Shown: positions 1-9,311, counted from the first letter of the stretch. The stretch is DNA of 64,000 nucleotides from Halomonas cerina (GCF_014192215.1 NZ_JACHXP010000014.1:1-64000); one strand, 5' to 3'. The notes: a model not told the origin generated them from the letters alone. Numbers and translations: made by a program.

Positions 1-9
1 GCCTTTTTC

Positions 10-127
10 GCCTGACGACCATAGCGAGCGGGAACCACCTGATCCCATGCCGCACTCAGCAGTGAAACCGCTCAGCGCCGATGGTAGTGTGGGGCTTCCC
101 CATGCGAGAGTAGGTCATCGTCAGGCA
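10..127 (+). rRNA. rrf: 5S ribosomal RNA
   Basis: The sequence has the full 5S layout. The 5' strand CCTGACGACC pairs with the 3' end GTCAGGC. The internal conserved blocks GGAACCACCTGATCCCATGCC and GCGAGAGTAGG are present, the first shown in part here by position 31-50. A terminator follows 14 bases downstream. The window therefore starts at the distal end of an rrn operon whose 16S and 23S genes lie outside it. The exact ends are uncertain by one to three bases. Confidence 0.95.
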
Positions 128-140
128 CTTATCCCGAGAA

Positions 141-173
141 AACCCCGATCATCCCCGATGGTCGGGGTTTTTT
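141..173 (+). terminator. rrn operon intrinsic terminator
   Basis: The stem AACCCCGA / TCGGGGTT encloses a 13-nt loop and is followed directly by a run of T. It lies just after the 5S gene, so it is the expected factor-independent terminator of the rRNA operon. Confidence 0.9.
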
Positions 174-235
174 CATGGCCGGGCAATGTTGGTCGGTCAG
201 GGCCTCCCCATGGAGAGTCGCGGAGTGCCGCCCGA

Positions 236-892
236 TCATCGTCGGGTACCTATCTCGCCCGGCAGCAGCGCCTCCACCAGCCCCAGCGCCACGCACAGCC
301 GCACCAGCTCGGCCAGGTTGGCCGCGCCTAACGCCTTCATGGCGCGCAGCCGATAGACCTCCACTGTCTTAGCGCTGATGCCGAGGTGCTCGGCGATCTC
401 GCGGCTGGTCATGCCCTGTGCCACGTGCACCAGAATCCGGCGCTCCTTGGGACGCAGCGCATCGTAGCGCTCGCGCAGCACCTTGCGCCGTTCCTGTGCC
501 TGGCGACGGTGGTGCTGCTCGGCCAGGGCCTTCTGGATCGTATCGATCAGCTGTTGCGGGTTGAAGGGTTTCTCGATGAAGTCGAAGGCCCCGGCCTTCA
601 AGGCCTGGACCGCCATGGCCACATCGCCGTGGCCGGTCATGAAGATCACCGGCAGGTCCAGGCCACGCTCGATCAGCCGCTGCTGTACCTGCAGGCCGGA
701 GAGCCCCGGCATGCGCACGTCGAGCAGCACGGCGCCGAAGACCATCGGGTCGGTGGCCAGGAAGGCCTCGCCATCGGCATAGGTACGGGTGACCAGGCCC
801 ACCGAGTCCAGCAGCCAGGCCAGCGACTCGCGCAGGGCCTCATCGTCGTCGACGATGGCGATGCAGGCTGTCGGCGGAGACGTCTCGGTCAC
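236..892 (-). CDS. FixJ/LuxR-family response regulator
   Basis: This 218-residue protein has a receiver domain (about 8-125) with the acidic cluster DDD near 15-17, phospho-acceptor Asp58 in LLDVRMPG and Lys108 in IEKPF. A C-terminal LuxR-type helix-turn-helix follows (about 150-205; core TSREIAEHLGISAKTVEVYR). This is the FixJ/NarL architecture, so it should be a DNA-binding output regulator phosphorylated by the kinase encoded immediately upstream. A GTG start at 892 is chosen because it overlaps the kinase stop as GTGA, a typical translational-coupling junction. It is the last gene of a four-gene overlapping cluster. Target genes and signal are unknown. Confidence 0.9.
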   Translation of the reverse strand: MTETSPPTACIAIVDDDEALRESLAWLLDSVGLVTRTYADGEAFLATDPMVFGAVLLDVRMPGLSGLQVQQRLIERGLDLPVIFMTGHGDVAMAVQALKAGAFDFIEKPFNPQQLIDTIQKALAEQHHRRQAQERRKVLRERYDALRPKERRILVHVAQGMTSREIAEHLGISAKTVEVYRLRAMKALGAANLAELVRLCVALGLVEALLPGEIGTRR

Positions 893-2460
893 GCAGGCCT
901 CACAGAAGCGGTCGGAGAGGGTTCGGCTTGCAGTGTACCGGCAAAGGTGGCGCCGCCGGAACCGTCGGCCTGGGCCAGCGCCAGGCGGCCGCCCATAGCT
1001 TCCATCAGCGAGTGGCTGATGGCAAGCCCCATGCCCAGCCCCTCCGGGCGTCCGGAGTGGAAGGGGGTGAAGATCCGTTCGCGCTGCGCCTCGGGCACGC
1101 CGGGGCCGCGATCGCTGACTGTGACGATGACTTCTCGCGGGCCCGAGCGCCGGGCATGGATCAGCACTTGGTCGGCGCCGGGGTGACCGCGGCTCGCCTC
1201 CAGGGCATTGAGCAGCAGGTTGACCAGTACCTGCTCCAGGCCGATGGGGTCGGCGATCACCCGCGGCAGTGTCTCGGGCAGCGCGTGCTCTAGTGTTACC
1301 CCGGCCTGCTGGTACTGCCACGCGCAGAGCCGACAGGCGGCGTCCACCACTGTGAGCAAGGCCACCGGCCGCGGCCGGGTCTGGCCCTTGCGCACGAAGG
1401 TGCGGATATGGCGCAGCCGCTCGGCCAAGCGCTCGACCTGCTCGCGGATGCGCGTGAGCGGAAGCCGGAGGTCATCGGCAGGGCGATCCGGAGCCGCCTC
1501 GAGTCCCATCAGGGCGCCGCTGGTGTAGTTGGCGATGGCCGCCAGCGGCTGGTTGAGCTCGTGGGCGATGTTGGAGGCCATTTCGCCGGTGGTGGCCAGG
1601 CGGTTGGCGTGGGCGATCTGTTCCTGATGGCGTCGTGCCTGGGCCTCGGCAGCTTTGCGCAGGCTGATGTCGCGGTTGAGCAGTGAGAGGTGGTCGGGTT
1701 CGGCGCCCGGGCCGCGATGGGCCAGCACCACGCTGAGTACCGGCACCGGGCCGCGGGGCCCGCGTATCGCCAGTTCGCCGCTCCAGGAGCCGTAGCGGGC
1801 CACGGCAGGCAGCACGATCTCGCGCAGCACGGCGAGTGACTCCGGTGTGTAGACCTGGTCGAGATGCATGTCGATGCTGTCCCGAGGCGCGCTCGAGGGG
1901 CGGGTGAGTAGCCGGCGGGCTGCCTCGTTGGAGGAGAAGATCCGCTCCTCGCCGTCGACGAACAGCACGTAGTCGGTGGTGGACTCCACCACCCGGGCTA
2001 GTCGCTCGCGATTGGCCTCGGCGCGGATGCGCCGGGTCACGTCCCGGGAGACGCAGAGGATGTCGACCAGTTCGCCACTGGCCGGATCGCGGCGGGTGCG
2101 GCTGGTGGTCTCGAACCAGACATAGTGGCCGTCCTTCGCGCGGAAGCGATAGGTCTGCTGGTAGAAGCCATCGTGATGATAGATCCGCGGTGACTTGTTG
2201 AGCAGATCCTTCAGGTCCGCCGGATGGAAGAGGTCATAGGCGGAGACCCCGATCAGCTCCTCGGGCTCATAGCCGAGCAGGTCACGGGCCGCACGGGAGG
2301 CGTAGAGGAAGGTACCATCCCGAGCGTGGCGGGAAATCAGATCCGTGGTGCTCTCGGCAAGCCATTGATAGTGGCGCTTCTGCTCGGCCAGGCGGGCATT
2401 CTCGGCCTCCAGGGCCGCGATCCGCGCCACGAGCCGGGCGCGCGTCCTTGGCTCCGCCAT
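889..2460 (-). CDS. Cytoplasmic PAS-domain sensor histidine kinase
   Basis: The product has 523 residues. A short N-terminal coiled coil (about 8-30) is followed by two PAS regions (about 32-145 and 150-265), a HisKA phospho-acceptor helix with His300 in NIAHELNQPLAAI, and a HATPase_c domain with N box NLLLNALEAS, G1 box DRGPGVP and G2 box GLGMGLAIS. No membrane segment is visible, so sensing should be cytoplasmic. The NQPL-type H box resembles FixL/DctB kinases. The ATG shares one base with the stop of the oxygenase gene upstream (TGATG), and its own stop overlaps the regulator start. Whether the PAS domains bind heme, flavin or another ligand cannot be told from the sequence alone. Confidence 0.9.
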   Translation of the reverse strand: MAEPRTRARLVARIAALEAENARLAEQKRHYQWLAESTTDLISRHARDGTFLYASRAARDLLGYEPEELIGVSAYDLFHPADLKDLLNKSPRIYHHDGFYQQTYRFRAKDGHYVWFETTSRTRRDPASGELVDILCVSRDVTRRIRAEANRERLARVVESTTDYVLFVDGEERIFSSNEAARRLLTRPSSAPRDSIDMHLDQVYTPESLAVLREIVLPAVARYGSWSGELAIRGPRGPVPVLSVVLAHRGPGAEPDHLSLLNRDISLRKAAEAQARRHQEQIAHANRLATTGEMASNIAHELNQPLAAIANYTSGALMGLEAAPDRPADDLRLPLTRIREQVERLAERLRHIRTFVRKGQTRPRPVALLTVVDAACRLCAWQYQQAGVTLEHALPETLPRVIADPIGLEQVLVNLLLNALEASRGHPGADQVLIHARRSGPREVIVTVSDRGPGVPEAQRERIFTPFHSGRPEGLGMGLAISHSLMEAMGGRLALAQADGSGGATFAGTLQAEPSPTASVRPA

Positions 2461-3122
2461 CAGCGTGCCGGGTCCACCACCCTGCCCAAGGAGGCATTGC
2501 GACGGAACCAGCCGGCGATGCTGGCCCGCGGCAGGCGGGTGGGCAGGACCTCGTGGGGCACGTGCTCGGCGAGGAAGCAGGCGAAGGTGCCGGCCTCGGG
2601 GCGTACCCGGGCCATCTCGCGCTCGGGGGCGTCGGCGGCAAAGAGCACCATCTCGCCACCGCCATCTTCGGGCCAGCCGGGATTGAGGTAACCGACGGTG
2701 GAGATCACCCGGTTGGCGCGGCCTCGGAAGCTGTCCAGATGCTTGCGGTAGAAGGCGCCCGGCGGGTAGTGGGCGAAGTGCGCCTCGTACTCGAAGAGTC
2801 CCAGGAAAAGCGCCTGGTTGAGGGCCTGCTGCAGCTCGCCCATGGCATCCAGGTAGCGGCGCTGGGCCAGGCTCTCGCGATCCAGCCAGTGGATGGCATC
2901 GCCACGGATGTCCCGACGGAGAGCGTGTTCGCGGCCGCGACCGATACCGGCGTTCTCGAGGGCCCGATGCTCGGCCAGTGCCTCGAGTTCGCGGTGCAGC
3001 GTGGCGCACAGCACCGCGGGCAGGAAGCCTTCGCCCACGTACCAGCCCTGGTCTACCAGGGCGTCGACCAGCTCGGCGAGGCGTTCCCGGGGCAGGGCGG
3101 CGGGGTCGAGTAGGGCGCTCAT
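2460..3122 (-). CDS. 2OG-Fe(II) oxygenase (SM-20/prolyl-hydroxylase-like)
   Basis: This 220-residue protein carries the dioxygenase iron triad. An HxD motif lies in FYRKHLDSF, a distal His in EHVPHEVLP, and the 2-oxoglutarate Arg is probably that of RASIAGWF near the C-terminus. The family hydroxylates protein or small-molecule substrates using Fe(II), O2 and 2-oxoglutarate. It overlaps the NUDIX gene upstream by four bases (ATGA) and the kinase downstream by one base. It is therefore almost certainly co-transcribed with a PAS-type two-component system, which hints at an oxygen- or redox-linked role. That link is inference. The substrate is unknown. Confidence 0.85.
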   Translation of the reverse strand: MSALLDPAALPRERLAELVDALVDQGWYVGEGFLPAVLCATLHRELEALAEHRALENAGIGRGREHALRRDIRGDAIHWLDRESLAQRRYLDAMGELQQALNQALFLGLFEYEAHFAHYPPGAFYRKHLDSFRGRANRVISTVGYLNPGWPEDGGGEMVLFAADAPEREMARVRPEAGTFACFLAEHVPHEVLPTRLPRASIAGWFRRNASLGRVVDPAR

Positions 3123-3739
3123 GGGGTGAGGACCCGGCGTTCGGGATGATACTCGAGGCGGCCCTCGGGGCGCTCGAAGAGGCTGATCGGCATGGCAAAC
3201 CCCTCGGCGAGAAGTTCCACCAGCATCATCGCCGAGAGTCCCCAGATCACCTGGCCACCCACCCGGTAGCTGGGCACGTAGAAATCCTGGCCGTCGACGC
3301 GGATCACGTCGGTGTGGGTGCGCCGGTCCTCGAGGAAGTGGGCGAGCGGCACCTCGAAGATGGCATCGAGCTCGGCAGGGTCCGGTGTCAGCGGCAGATC
3401 CGGCGGGATCAGCCCCACGTACGGGGTGACGCGGAGACCGTGCAGCGAGATCACGTCCGAGAGTCGACCGAGCAGCGCTACCCGCTGGGGGGCCAGGCCG
3501 ATCTCCTCGAAGGCCTCACGCAGGGCGGTATCCAGCAGGTCAGCGTCCTGGGACTCGCGTTTGCCGCCGGGAAAGGCCACCTGGCCGCTGTGGGTGCTGA
3601 GGTGATCGGCGCGGCGGGTGAACAGCAGGGTCGGCTCGGGGCGCTCGACGATAGGCAGCAGCACGGCGGCCTCGGGCAGGCGGAGGGCCACCCGGCGAGG
3701 TCGGTGTGCTTGCAGGCGTTCGCAAAGGTTCTCTAACAT
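3119..3739 (-). CDS. nudL: NUDIX CoA pyrophosphatase-like hydrolase (NudL family)
   Basis: The 206-residue product has the CoA-pyrophosphatase variant of the NUDIX fold. A region of the type LLPIVxRPEPTLLFTRR precedes GQVAFPGGK, and the NUDIX core follows with Gly59, Asp65 and REAFEE at 74-79. This family cleaves CoA and acyl-CoA into 3',5'-ADP and phosphopantetheine in vitro. The ATG at 3739 gives the usual family length; a longer in-frame extension upstream has no family support. It is the first gene of the cluster with the oxygenase and two-component genes, and it diverges from the next NUDIX gene across about 80 bp that should hold both promoters. Confidence 0.85.
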   Translation of the reverse strand: MLENLCERLQAHRPRRVALRLPEAAVLLPIVERPEPTLLFTRRADHLSTHSGQVAFPGGKRESQDADLLDTALREAFEEIGLAPQRVALLGRLSDVISLHGLRVTPYVGLIPPDLPLTPDPAELDAIFEVPLAHFLEDRRTHTDVIRVDGQDFYVPSYRVGGQVIWGLSAMMLVELLAEGFAMPISLFERPEGRLEYHPERRVLTP

Positions 3740-3821
3740 GGGGATTCCATCGGGTTTGATTCCTTCTACCCGGCCGCCACGAGCGGCGTCAAGCCCGTCT
3801 GCTAGCCTGCCAGGGAGCGCC

Positions 3822-4379
3822 ATGAACTTCTGCAGCCACTGCGGCCAACCCGTACGCTTCGCGATCCCCGCCGGGGATGATCGACCGCGCTACCTGTGTG
3901 ACGAATGCGGCACCATCCACTACCAGAATCCGCGTATCGTGGCCGGCACCCTGCCGGTGAGCGGCAGCCGGGTGCTGCTGTGCCGGCGGGCCATCGCGCC
4001 GCGCAAGGGTTACTGGACCCTGCCGGCGGGCTTCATGGAGAATGCCGAGACCACCGTGGAGGCCGCCGCCCGGGAGACCCGTGAAGAGGCCTGTGCCGAG
4101 GTCGATATCCACGGCCTCTACACCCTGATCAACCTGCCGCACATCAACCAGGTCTACATGATCTTCCGCGCCGACCTTAGCGGCGACTTCGATGCCGGCC
4201 CCGAGAGCCTCGAGGTAGCGCTCTTCGAGGAGCACGAGATCCCCTGGGACGCGCTTGCCTTCCCCACCATCGAGCGCACCCTGCACCACTTCTTCCATGA
4301 TCGCATCGGCGGCGACTATCCGCTGCACATCAGTGACATCACCCCCGAGGACCGCGAGCGCTACTTCGGCAGTGCCTGA
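3822..4379 (+). CDS. Zinc-ribbon NUDIX hydrolase
   Basis: The 185-residue protein begins with a four-cysteine zinc ribbon (CSHC at 4-7 and CDEC at 26-29). A NUDIX domain follows with Gly70 and the core RETREE near 84-89. The layout resembles the C-terminal half of NudC. However, the protein is much shorter than the roughly 257-residue NAD pyrophosphatase and lacks its N-terminal domain, so a nucleotide-sugar or ADP-ribose-type substrate is as likely. It starts 82 bases from the divergent nudL-like gene and converges with the SDR gene downstream. Confidence 0.82.
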   Translation: MNFCSHCGQPVRFAIPAGDDRPRYLCDECGTIHYQNPRIVAGTLPVSGSRVLLCRRAIAPRKGYWTLPAGFMENAETTVEAAARETREEACAEVDIHGLYTLINLPHINQVYMIFRADLSGDFDAGPESLEVALFEEHEIPWDALAFPTIERTLHHFFHDRIGGDYPLHISDITPEDRERYFGSA

Positions 4380-4403
4380 CGGCCGTGACGGCGCCTGAAC
4401 GAC

Positions 4404-5198
<795 letters not shown>

Positions 5199-5362
5199 TT
5201 ATCATAGGTGCTCGATGATCAAGCCTCCAAGCGCCGCAGGCCGGGGTCGGACAGGCGGTGGTGCCGTGCAGTGCCTGGCCGGTGCGTGGCACCCGACGTT
5301 GTGCCGGGCGATCCCGCCGGTACGATGAAAAGCGTCGTACCCGATGAATAAGGATAGGCACA

Positions 5363-5518
5363 GTGGAAAAGTTCGAACGCAAGCTGGATCAGACGGCTCG
5401 GGCAGCCTGGCTGTCCTACGTGGGGCGTGCGTCCGTCGCCGAGTGCGTCGCCGCCTATTATGAGGCCTATGGTCGTTATCGCCGGGCGCTGGCTGAGCAG
5501 TACGTCGTCTCGGTCTGA
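5363..5518 (+). CDS. Small hypothetical protein (51 aa)
   Basis: A GTG-initiated frame of 51 codons begins [13 protein letters not shown] and is rich in Ala, Arg, Tyr and Glu. It is preceded by AAGGA at 5350-5354 with eight-base spacing and ends 23 bases before the transaldolase start. The composition looks like a soluble helical protein ([16 protein letters not shown] near the C-terminus). No family is recognised. Support is the ribosome-binding site, the coding-like third-position GC and the position directly upstream of tal. Confidence 0.6.
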   Translation: MEKFERKLDQTARAAWLSYVGRASVAECVAAYYEAYGRYRRALAEQYVVSV

Positions 5519-5541
5519 ATTCATGTTTTCTGGAGTCTGTC

Positions 5542-6492
5542 ATGCCATCCCAACTCGATGCCCTCAAGTCGCTCTCCCTGGTGGTCGCCGATACCGGCGA
5601 CCTGGACGCCATCAAGCGCTACCGGCCCCATGACGCCACCACCAATCCCTCGCTGCTGCTCAAGGCCTTCGACCTGCCGGGCTATCAGGCACTGATCGAC
5701 GAGGAGCTCGCTGCCCTCCAGGCCGAGTTCCAAGACCGCCAGGCTCGGGTGGAGCATGCCGTGGATCGCCTCGCCGTGGCCAAGGGGGCCGAGATCGCCC
5801 GGCACATCCCCGGGCGGATCTCCACCGAGGTGGCCGCGCGGCTCTCCTTCGACGAGGAGGCCAGCGTTCGCAAGGCCCATGAGCTGATCGCGCTCTACGA
5901 CCGGCGCGGCGTGGCCAAGGACCGTGTGCTGATCAAACTCGCCTCCACCTGGGAGGGCATCCGTGCCGCCGAGCGACTGGAGCGCGAGGGCATTCAGTGC
6001 AACCTGACCCTGCTGTTCAGCGAGGCCCAGGCCCAGGCCTGTTTCGACGCCGGCGTCTTCCTGGTCTCGCCCTTCGTCGGCCGGGTCACCGACTGGTACA
6101 AGAAGGAAACCGGCCGCGACTATGCCCCCGAGGAAGACCCGGGCGTGCGCTTCGTGCACGGCGTGTGTGAGCGAGCCGGGCGCGGCGGCTACGACACCGT
6201 GGTGATGGGCGCAAGCTTCCGCACCGTCGGCCAGGTGCTGGCGCTGGCGGGCTGCCCGCGGCTGACCATCTCGCCGGCGCTGCTCGAGGAACTGGCGGCG
6301 AAAGAGGGCGAGGTGGCCCGGGCGGTGGAGATCCCCGCCGCCGGTGAGCGGCCGGCGCCGCTCACCGAGCCCGCCTTCCGTTGGCGCCACAACCAGGATG
6401 CCATGGCCAACGACAAGCTGGCCGAGGGCATCCGCCGCTTCGACGAGGACCAGCGCACCCTCGAGGCGCGCCTCGCCGAGCGGCTGGACTGA
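5542..6492 (+). CDS. tal: Transaldolase
   Basis: The 316-residue enzyme matches class I transaldolase (TalB type, usual length about 317). It transfers a dihydroxyacetone unit between sedoheptulose 7-phosphate and glyceraldehyde 3-phosphate in the non-oxidative pentose phosphate pathway. The Schiff-base lysine is Lys132 in [11 protein letters not shown], the same number as in E. coli TalB. The N-terminal [11 protein letters not shown] and the QCNLTLLFS strand are also intact. GGAG seven bases before the ATG supports the start. A polyol dehydrogenase gene follows, so the pair may serve sugar/polyol assimilation. That pairing is inference. Confidence 0.96.
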   Translation: MPSQLDALKSLSLVVADTGDLDAIKRYRPHDATTNPSLLLKAFDLPGYQALIDEELAALQAEFQDRQARVEHAVDRLAVAKGAEIARHIPGRISTEVAARLSFDEEASVRKAHELIALYDRRGVAKDRVLIKLASTWEGIRAAERLEREGIQCNLTLLFSEAQAQACFDAGVFLVSPFVGRVTDWYKKETGRDYAPEEDPGVRFVHGVCERAGRGGYDTVVMGASFRTVGQVLALAGCPRLTISPALLEELAAKEGEVARAVEIPAAGERPAPLTEPAFRWRHNQDAMANDKLAEGIRRFDEDQRTLEARLAERLD

Positions 6493-6515
6493 TCGCAGAC
6501 CCGCCCTGGGCAACC

Positions 6516-6546
6516 GGTGTCCCCGGCGCCTGGCGTCGGGGACACC
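6516..6546 (+). terminator. Hairpin after tal
   Basis: GGTGTCCCC and GGGGACACC form a perfect nine-base-pair stem around a 13-nt loop, 24 bases after the transaldolase stop. No T-run follows. It may act as a weak terminator or as a 3'-end stabiliser between tal and the next gene. Confidence 0.5.
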
Positions 6547-6632
6547 ATCGCAGGAGGGCAAGGCGGCGCTAAATTGTATCGGCCGACAGGGCCTTGCTGC
6601 AGGCGTCAGCCGGAAGGGGCTGGGAGAAGGCA

Positions 6633-8117
6633 ATGGGTGTTTCACTTACGCAGAAGTCGCTTGCCACTGTTCGGCACGAGGTCGGGGTGCCGGCCTATGA
6701 TCGCCGCGGGCTGCGTCCGGGAATCCTCCATATCGGGCTGGGCAACTTTCACCGTTCGCACATGGCCACCTACCTGGATCGCCTTTTCGAGCAGGGCGAA
6801 GCTCATGACTGGGCGATCATCGGTTCCGGGGTGATGCCGGCGGATGTCCGGATGCGCAGGCGTCTGCGCCAGCAGGACTGGCTCTCCACCGTGGTCGATC
6901 TTGAGCCGGGGGCGATATCGGCCCGGGTGGTGGGCGCCATGATCGACTTCGTTCCCGTCGTGTCGGCGGCCATCGTCGAGGCGTTGACTGACCCGCGTGT
7001 TCGTATCGTCTCCCTGACCATCACCGAAGGGGGCTACTTTCTCGATGCGTCCATCGGCCGGTTCGATTCGCACCATCCCTGGATCCGTGCCGACGCGGCC
7101 GACCCGGCGCGCCCCAGGACCGTCTTCGGTATGATGGTCAAGGCGCTGGCCGAGCGCCGGGCGAAGGGCCAGCCTCCCTTTACCGTGCTCTCTTGCGACA
7201 ACCTCCCGGGCAATGGCGACGTGACGCGCCGGTCGGTCGTCGGCCTGGCCGAGCTTATCGACCGTGACCTGGCCGAGTGGATTCAACAGGAGGTGACCTT
7301 CCCCAACTCGATGGTCGACTGCATTACGCCCTCCACTACCGCCCACGAGCGTGAGCTGGTGAGCCGTCGTTTCGGCATCGAGGATGCCGCTCCCGTGGTG
7401 TGTGAGCCCTTCCGGCAGTGGGTGATCGAGGATCGATTCTGCGCCGGTCGCCCGGCGCTGGAGAAGGTCGGCGTCGAGTTCGTCGACGACGTGTCGGCCT
7501 ACGAGACGATGAAGCTGCGGATCCTCAACGCCGGCCATGCCAGCATCGCTTATGTCGCGGCCCTGCTGGGATACCGCCACGTGCATCGCGCCATGGCCGA
7601 CGCAGACATCCGCGACTGGCTGCTCGCGCTGCAGAAGCGGGAGATCATGCCCGCCCTGGAGAAGATCGAGGGCGTGGCGTACCCGGCGTACCTGGCGTGG
7701 ATCGTCGAGCGCTTCGGCAACGCCGAGATCGGCGATACCGTGTCACGGCTGTGCGCCAACGGTTCGACGCGACAACCGAAGTTCATCCTGCCCGCGATCA
7801 GAGATGCCCTAGGCCATGGGGTATCCGTCGAGGGCCTGGCGCTCGAGCTGGCGCTCTGGTGTCGCTACTGCCGGGTGGCCGGCGAGGTGTCACGGGGGCC
7901 GGCGCTCTCCGATCCTTTGTCGGCACGGCTGAAGGTGGGGGCGCGAGAGTCCGTGCGCGACCCGCAAGCCTTTCTGAAGATCCGTGAGGTTTTCAACGAT
8001 CTGGCTGAGTCACAGAAGCTCCGGGGGGCCTTTGTCAGATGGCTCGACATCATCGATGACCAGGGCGTTCGTGTTGCCATTAGGCGCTATGTGGCCGAGG
8101 CCGAACGGCCGGGATAA
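6633..8117 (+). CDS. Mannitol dehydrogenase family polyol 2-dehydrogenase
   Basis: The 494-residue protein has the long-chain polyol dehydrogenase layout. The N-terminal dinucleotide motif is GLGNFHRSH (35-43). The catalytic set Asn190, Lys294, Asn299 and His302 (KLRILNAGH) lies one position from the residues known in Pseudomonas fluorescens mannitol 2-dehydrogenase. The enzyme should oxidise mannitol, arabitol or fructuronate-type substrates with NAD(P). The ATG at 6633 is preferred because GGAGAAGG lies just before it; an upstream in-frame ATG lacks this. No polyol transporter genes are adjacent, so the exact substrate is open. Confidence 0.88.
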   Translation: MGVSLTQKSLATVRHEVGVPAYDRRGLRPGILHIGLGNFHRSHMATYLDRLFEQGEAHDWAIIGSGVMPADVRMRRRLRQQDWLSTVVDLEPGAISARVVGAMIDFVPVVSAAIVEALTDPRVRIVSLTITEGGYFLDASIGRFDSHHPWIRADAADPARPRTVFGMMVKALAERRAKGQPPFTVLSCDNLPGNGDVTRRSVVGLAELIDRDLAEWIQQEVTFPNSMVDCITPSTTAHERELVSRRFGIEDAAPVVCEPFRQWVIEDRFCAGRPALEKVGVEFVDDVSAYETMKLRILNAGHASIAYVAALLGYRHVHRAMADADIRDWLLALQKREIMPALEKIEGVAYPAYLAWIVERFGNAEIGDTVSRLCANGSTRQPKFILPAIRDALGHGVSVEGLALELALWCRYCRVAGEVSRGPALSDPLSARLKVGARESVRDPQAFLKIREVFNDLAESQKLRGAFVRWLDIIDDQGVRVAIRRYVAEAERPG

Positions 8118-8133
8118 TGCCAGGGAAGGGCGA

Positions 8134-8162
8134 CCACCCGGCACATGAGTGGTGCCGGGTGG
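8134..8162. terminator. Bidirectional hairpin between convergent genes
   Basis: CCACCCGGCAC and GTGCCGGGTGG form an 11-bp perfect stem with a seven-base loop. It lies between the stop of the polyol dehydrogenase and the stop of the convergent NIF3-like gene. No T-run is present on either side, so its strength as a terminator is uncertain. Confidence 0.55.
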
Positions 8163-8244
8163 CCTCGTCTCATCCTGGCCAGCTTGATGAGGATCGACGT
8201 CCCTGCTTGTGCCCGTGGCCTTCTGCTGCGGGCGGATGGTGCCC

Positions 8245-8556
8245 TTAGAGGTCCGCCAGCCGCCAGATGTCGTACGCCGGCTCCTCGTAGGGATGGGCGC
8301 GCTTCAGCGCCGTCAGGGCGTCGTGGATCAGGCCGTCCTCGCAGACCAGCTCCACCTTCAGCTCCTCCACCCGCTCCAGGTCGCCGACCCGGCCGATGTG
8401 CGGGTCGGCGCCCGCCAAGGGGCGAAACTGGCCTGTGCCCGGGGTCTGGAAGCAGCAGGCCTCGTAGTCGCCGAGGCGCCCGGCCCCGGTGGCGAAGACG
8501 GCTTCCTTGACGGCCTCGGCGTCCTCCACGGGGACGAAGAAGGCAAGCTTGTACAT
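8245..8556 (-). CDS. NIF3/YqfO C-terminal-domain-like protein
   Basis: The 103-residue protein begins MYKLAFFVPVEDAEAVKEA and ends with HPYEEPAYDIWRL. It matches the stand-alone form of the PII-like domain that is inserted in NIF3/YqfO proteins. These small proteins form ferredoxin-like trimers, and their biochemical role is not established. The HPYEEPAYD motif is the family signature. GGAGAGGAGA-type bases precede the ATG. It is transcribed away from the fasciclin gene, sharing a 200-bp divergent region with it. Confidence 0.8.
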   Translation of the reverse strand: MYKLAFFVPVEDAEAVKEAVFATGAGRLGDYEACCFQTPGTGQFRPLAGADPHIGRVGDLERVEELKVELVCEDGLIHDALTALKRAHPYEEPAYDIWRLADL

Positions 8557-8648
8557 AGGGTCTCCTCTCCGTTGATGTCGCTATCTCGTTGTGCCACAGG
8601 AACTCGGCAGGCGTCAGCCACCCCGCGGGCAGGATGGCAAAAAAATAC

Positions 8649-8684
8649 TTGTCCAGTAACTGTACAGAGTCTATTGTGTGTACA
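8649..8684 (+). promoter_or_regulatory. Sigma70-like promoter with paired TGTACA operator
   Basis: The -35 element TTGTCC (8649-8654), a 17-bp spacer and the -10 element TATTGT (8672-8677) form a plausible promoter for the fasciclin gene. Two TGTACA motifs, at 8661-8666 and 8679-8684, are separated by exactly 12 bases and flank the -10. From memory, TRTACA-N12-TGTAYA is the site reported for adenosylcobalamin-dependent LitR-type MerR repressors in Pseudomonas, and related repeats are bound by CarH. Fasciclin genes can be part of such light-induced sets. The motif is directly visible; the identity of the regulator is inference, because no litR/carH gene is in the window. Confidence 0.6.
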
Positions 8685-8756
8685 GGTAGAGGCGACGGCG
8701 CCTCTCCGCTAGGTCGAGCAGCATCCGCTCGCGATTCCCCAGAGGAGCGAATCACT

Positions 8757-9263
8757 ATGAATGCCTTCGTCACCGCAGCACCCAAGTGGATCGGCACTGG
8801 CCTGGTGGGCCTGATGCTCGCCGGCGCCGCCCAGGCCGATCATCACGGCATGAAAGCCGACATCGTCGATACCGCCGTGGAGGCCGGTCAGTTCGAGACC
8901 CTGGTGGCCGCCGTGCAGGCCGCCGACCTGGTCGAGACCCTCAAGGGCGAGGGGCCCTTCACCGTCTTCGCCCCCACCGACGAGGCCTTCGCCGCCTTGC
9001 CCGAGGGCACGGTCGAGGACCTGCTCAAGCCCGAGAATCAAGATACCCTGCGCGCCGTGCTGACCTATCACGTGGTGCCGGGCAAGATCATGGCCGAGGA
9101 CGCCATGGCCGCCGACAGCGCTACCACGGTGCAGGGGCAGGATCTGACTATCACCACCATGGACGGCAGCGTGATGGTCAACGATGCCACCGTCATCCAG
9201 GCCGACGTCGAGGCCAGCAACGGCGTGATCCATGTGATCGACGGCGTGCTCATGCCCGAGTGA
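8757..9263 (+). CDS. Secreted fasciclin (FAS1) domain protein
   Basis: The 168-residue protein has a signal peptide (about 1-27, ending AGAAQA before DHHGMKAD) and one FAS1 domain. FAS1 hallmarks are present: [13 protein letters not shown] in the first conserved block and [10 protein letters not shown] plus a terminal [10 protein letters not shown] in the second. Such proteins are exported to the periplasm or medium and are linked to adhesion or stress. The start at 8757 follows AGAGGAG with good spacing. It is expressed alone, from the promoter with TGTACA repeats upstream to the terminator downstream. Confidence 0.92.
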   Translation: MNAFVTAAPKWIGTGLVGLMLAGAAQADHHGMKADIVDTAVEAGQFETLVAAVQAADLVETLKGEGPFTVFAPTDEAFAALPEGTVEDLLKPENQDTLRAVLTYHVVPGKIMAEDAMAADSATTVQGQDLTITTMDGSVMVNDATVIQADVEASNGVIHVIDGVLMPE

Positions 9264-9311
9264 CCCGCCTGCCGGAGTGGTCCTGTCCCGCTCCGGTATC
9301 GCGTGCTCCTT

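Noticed and set aside
3822-4379. NAD pyrophosphatase NudC
   Set aside because: Zinc ribbon and NUDIX box are similar, but the protein is about 70 residues too short and lacks the N-terminal NudC domain.
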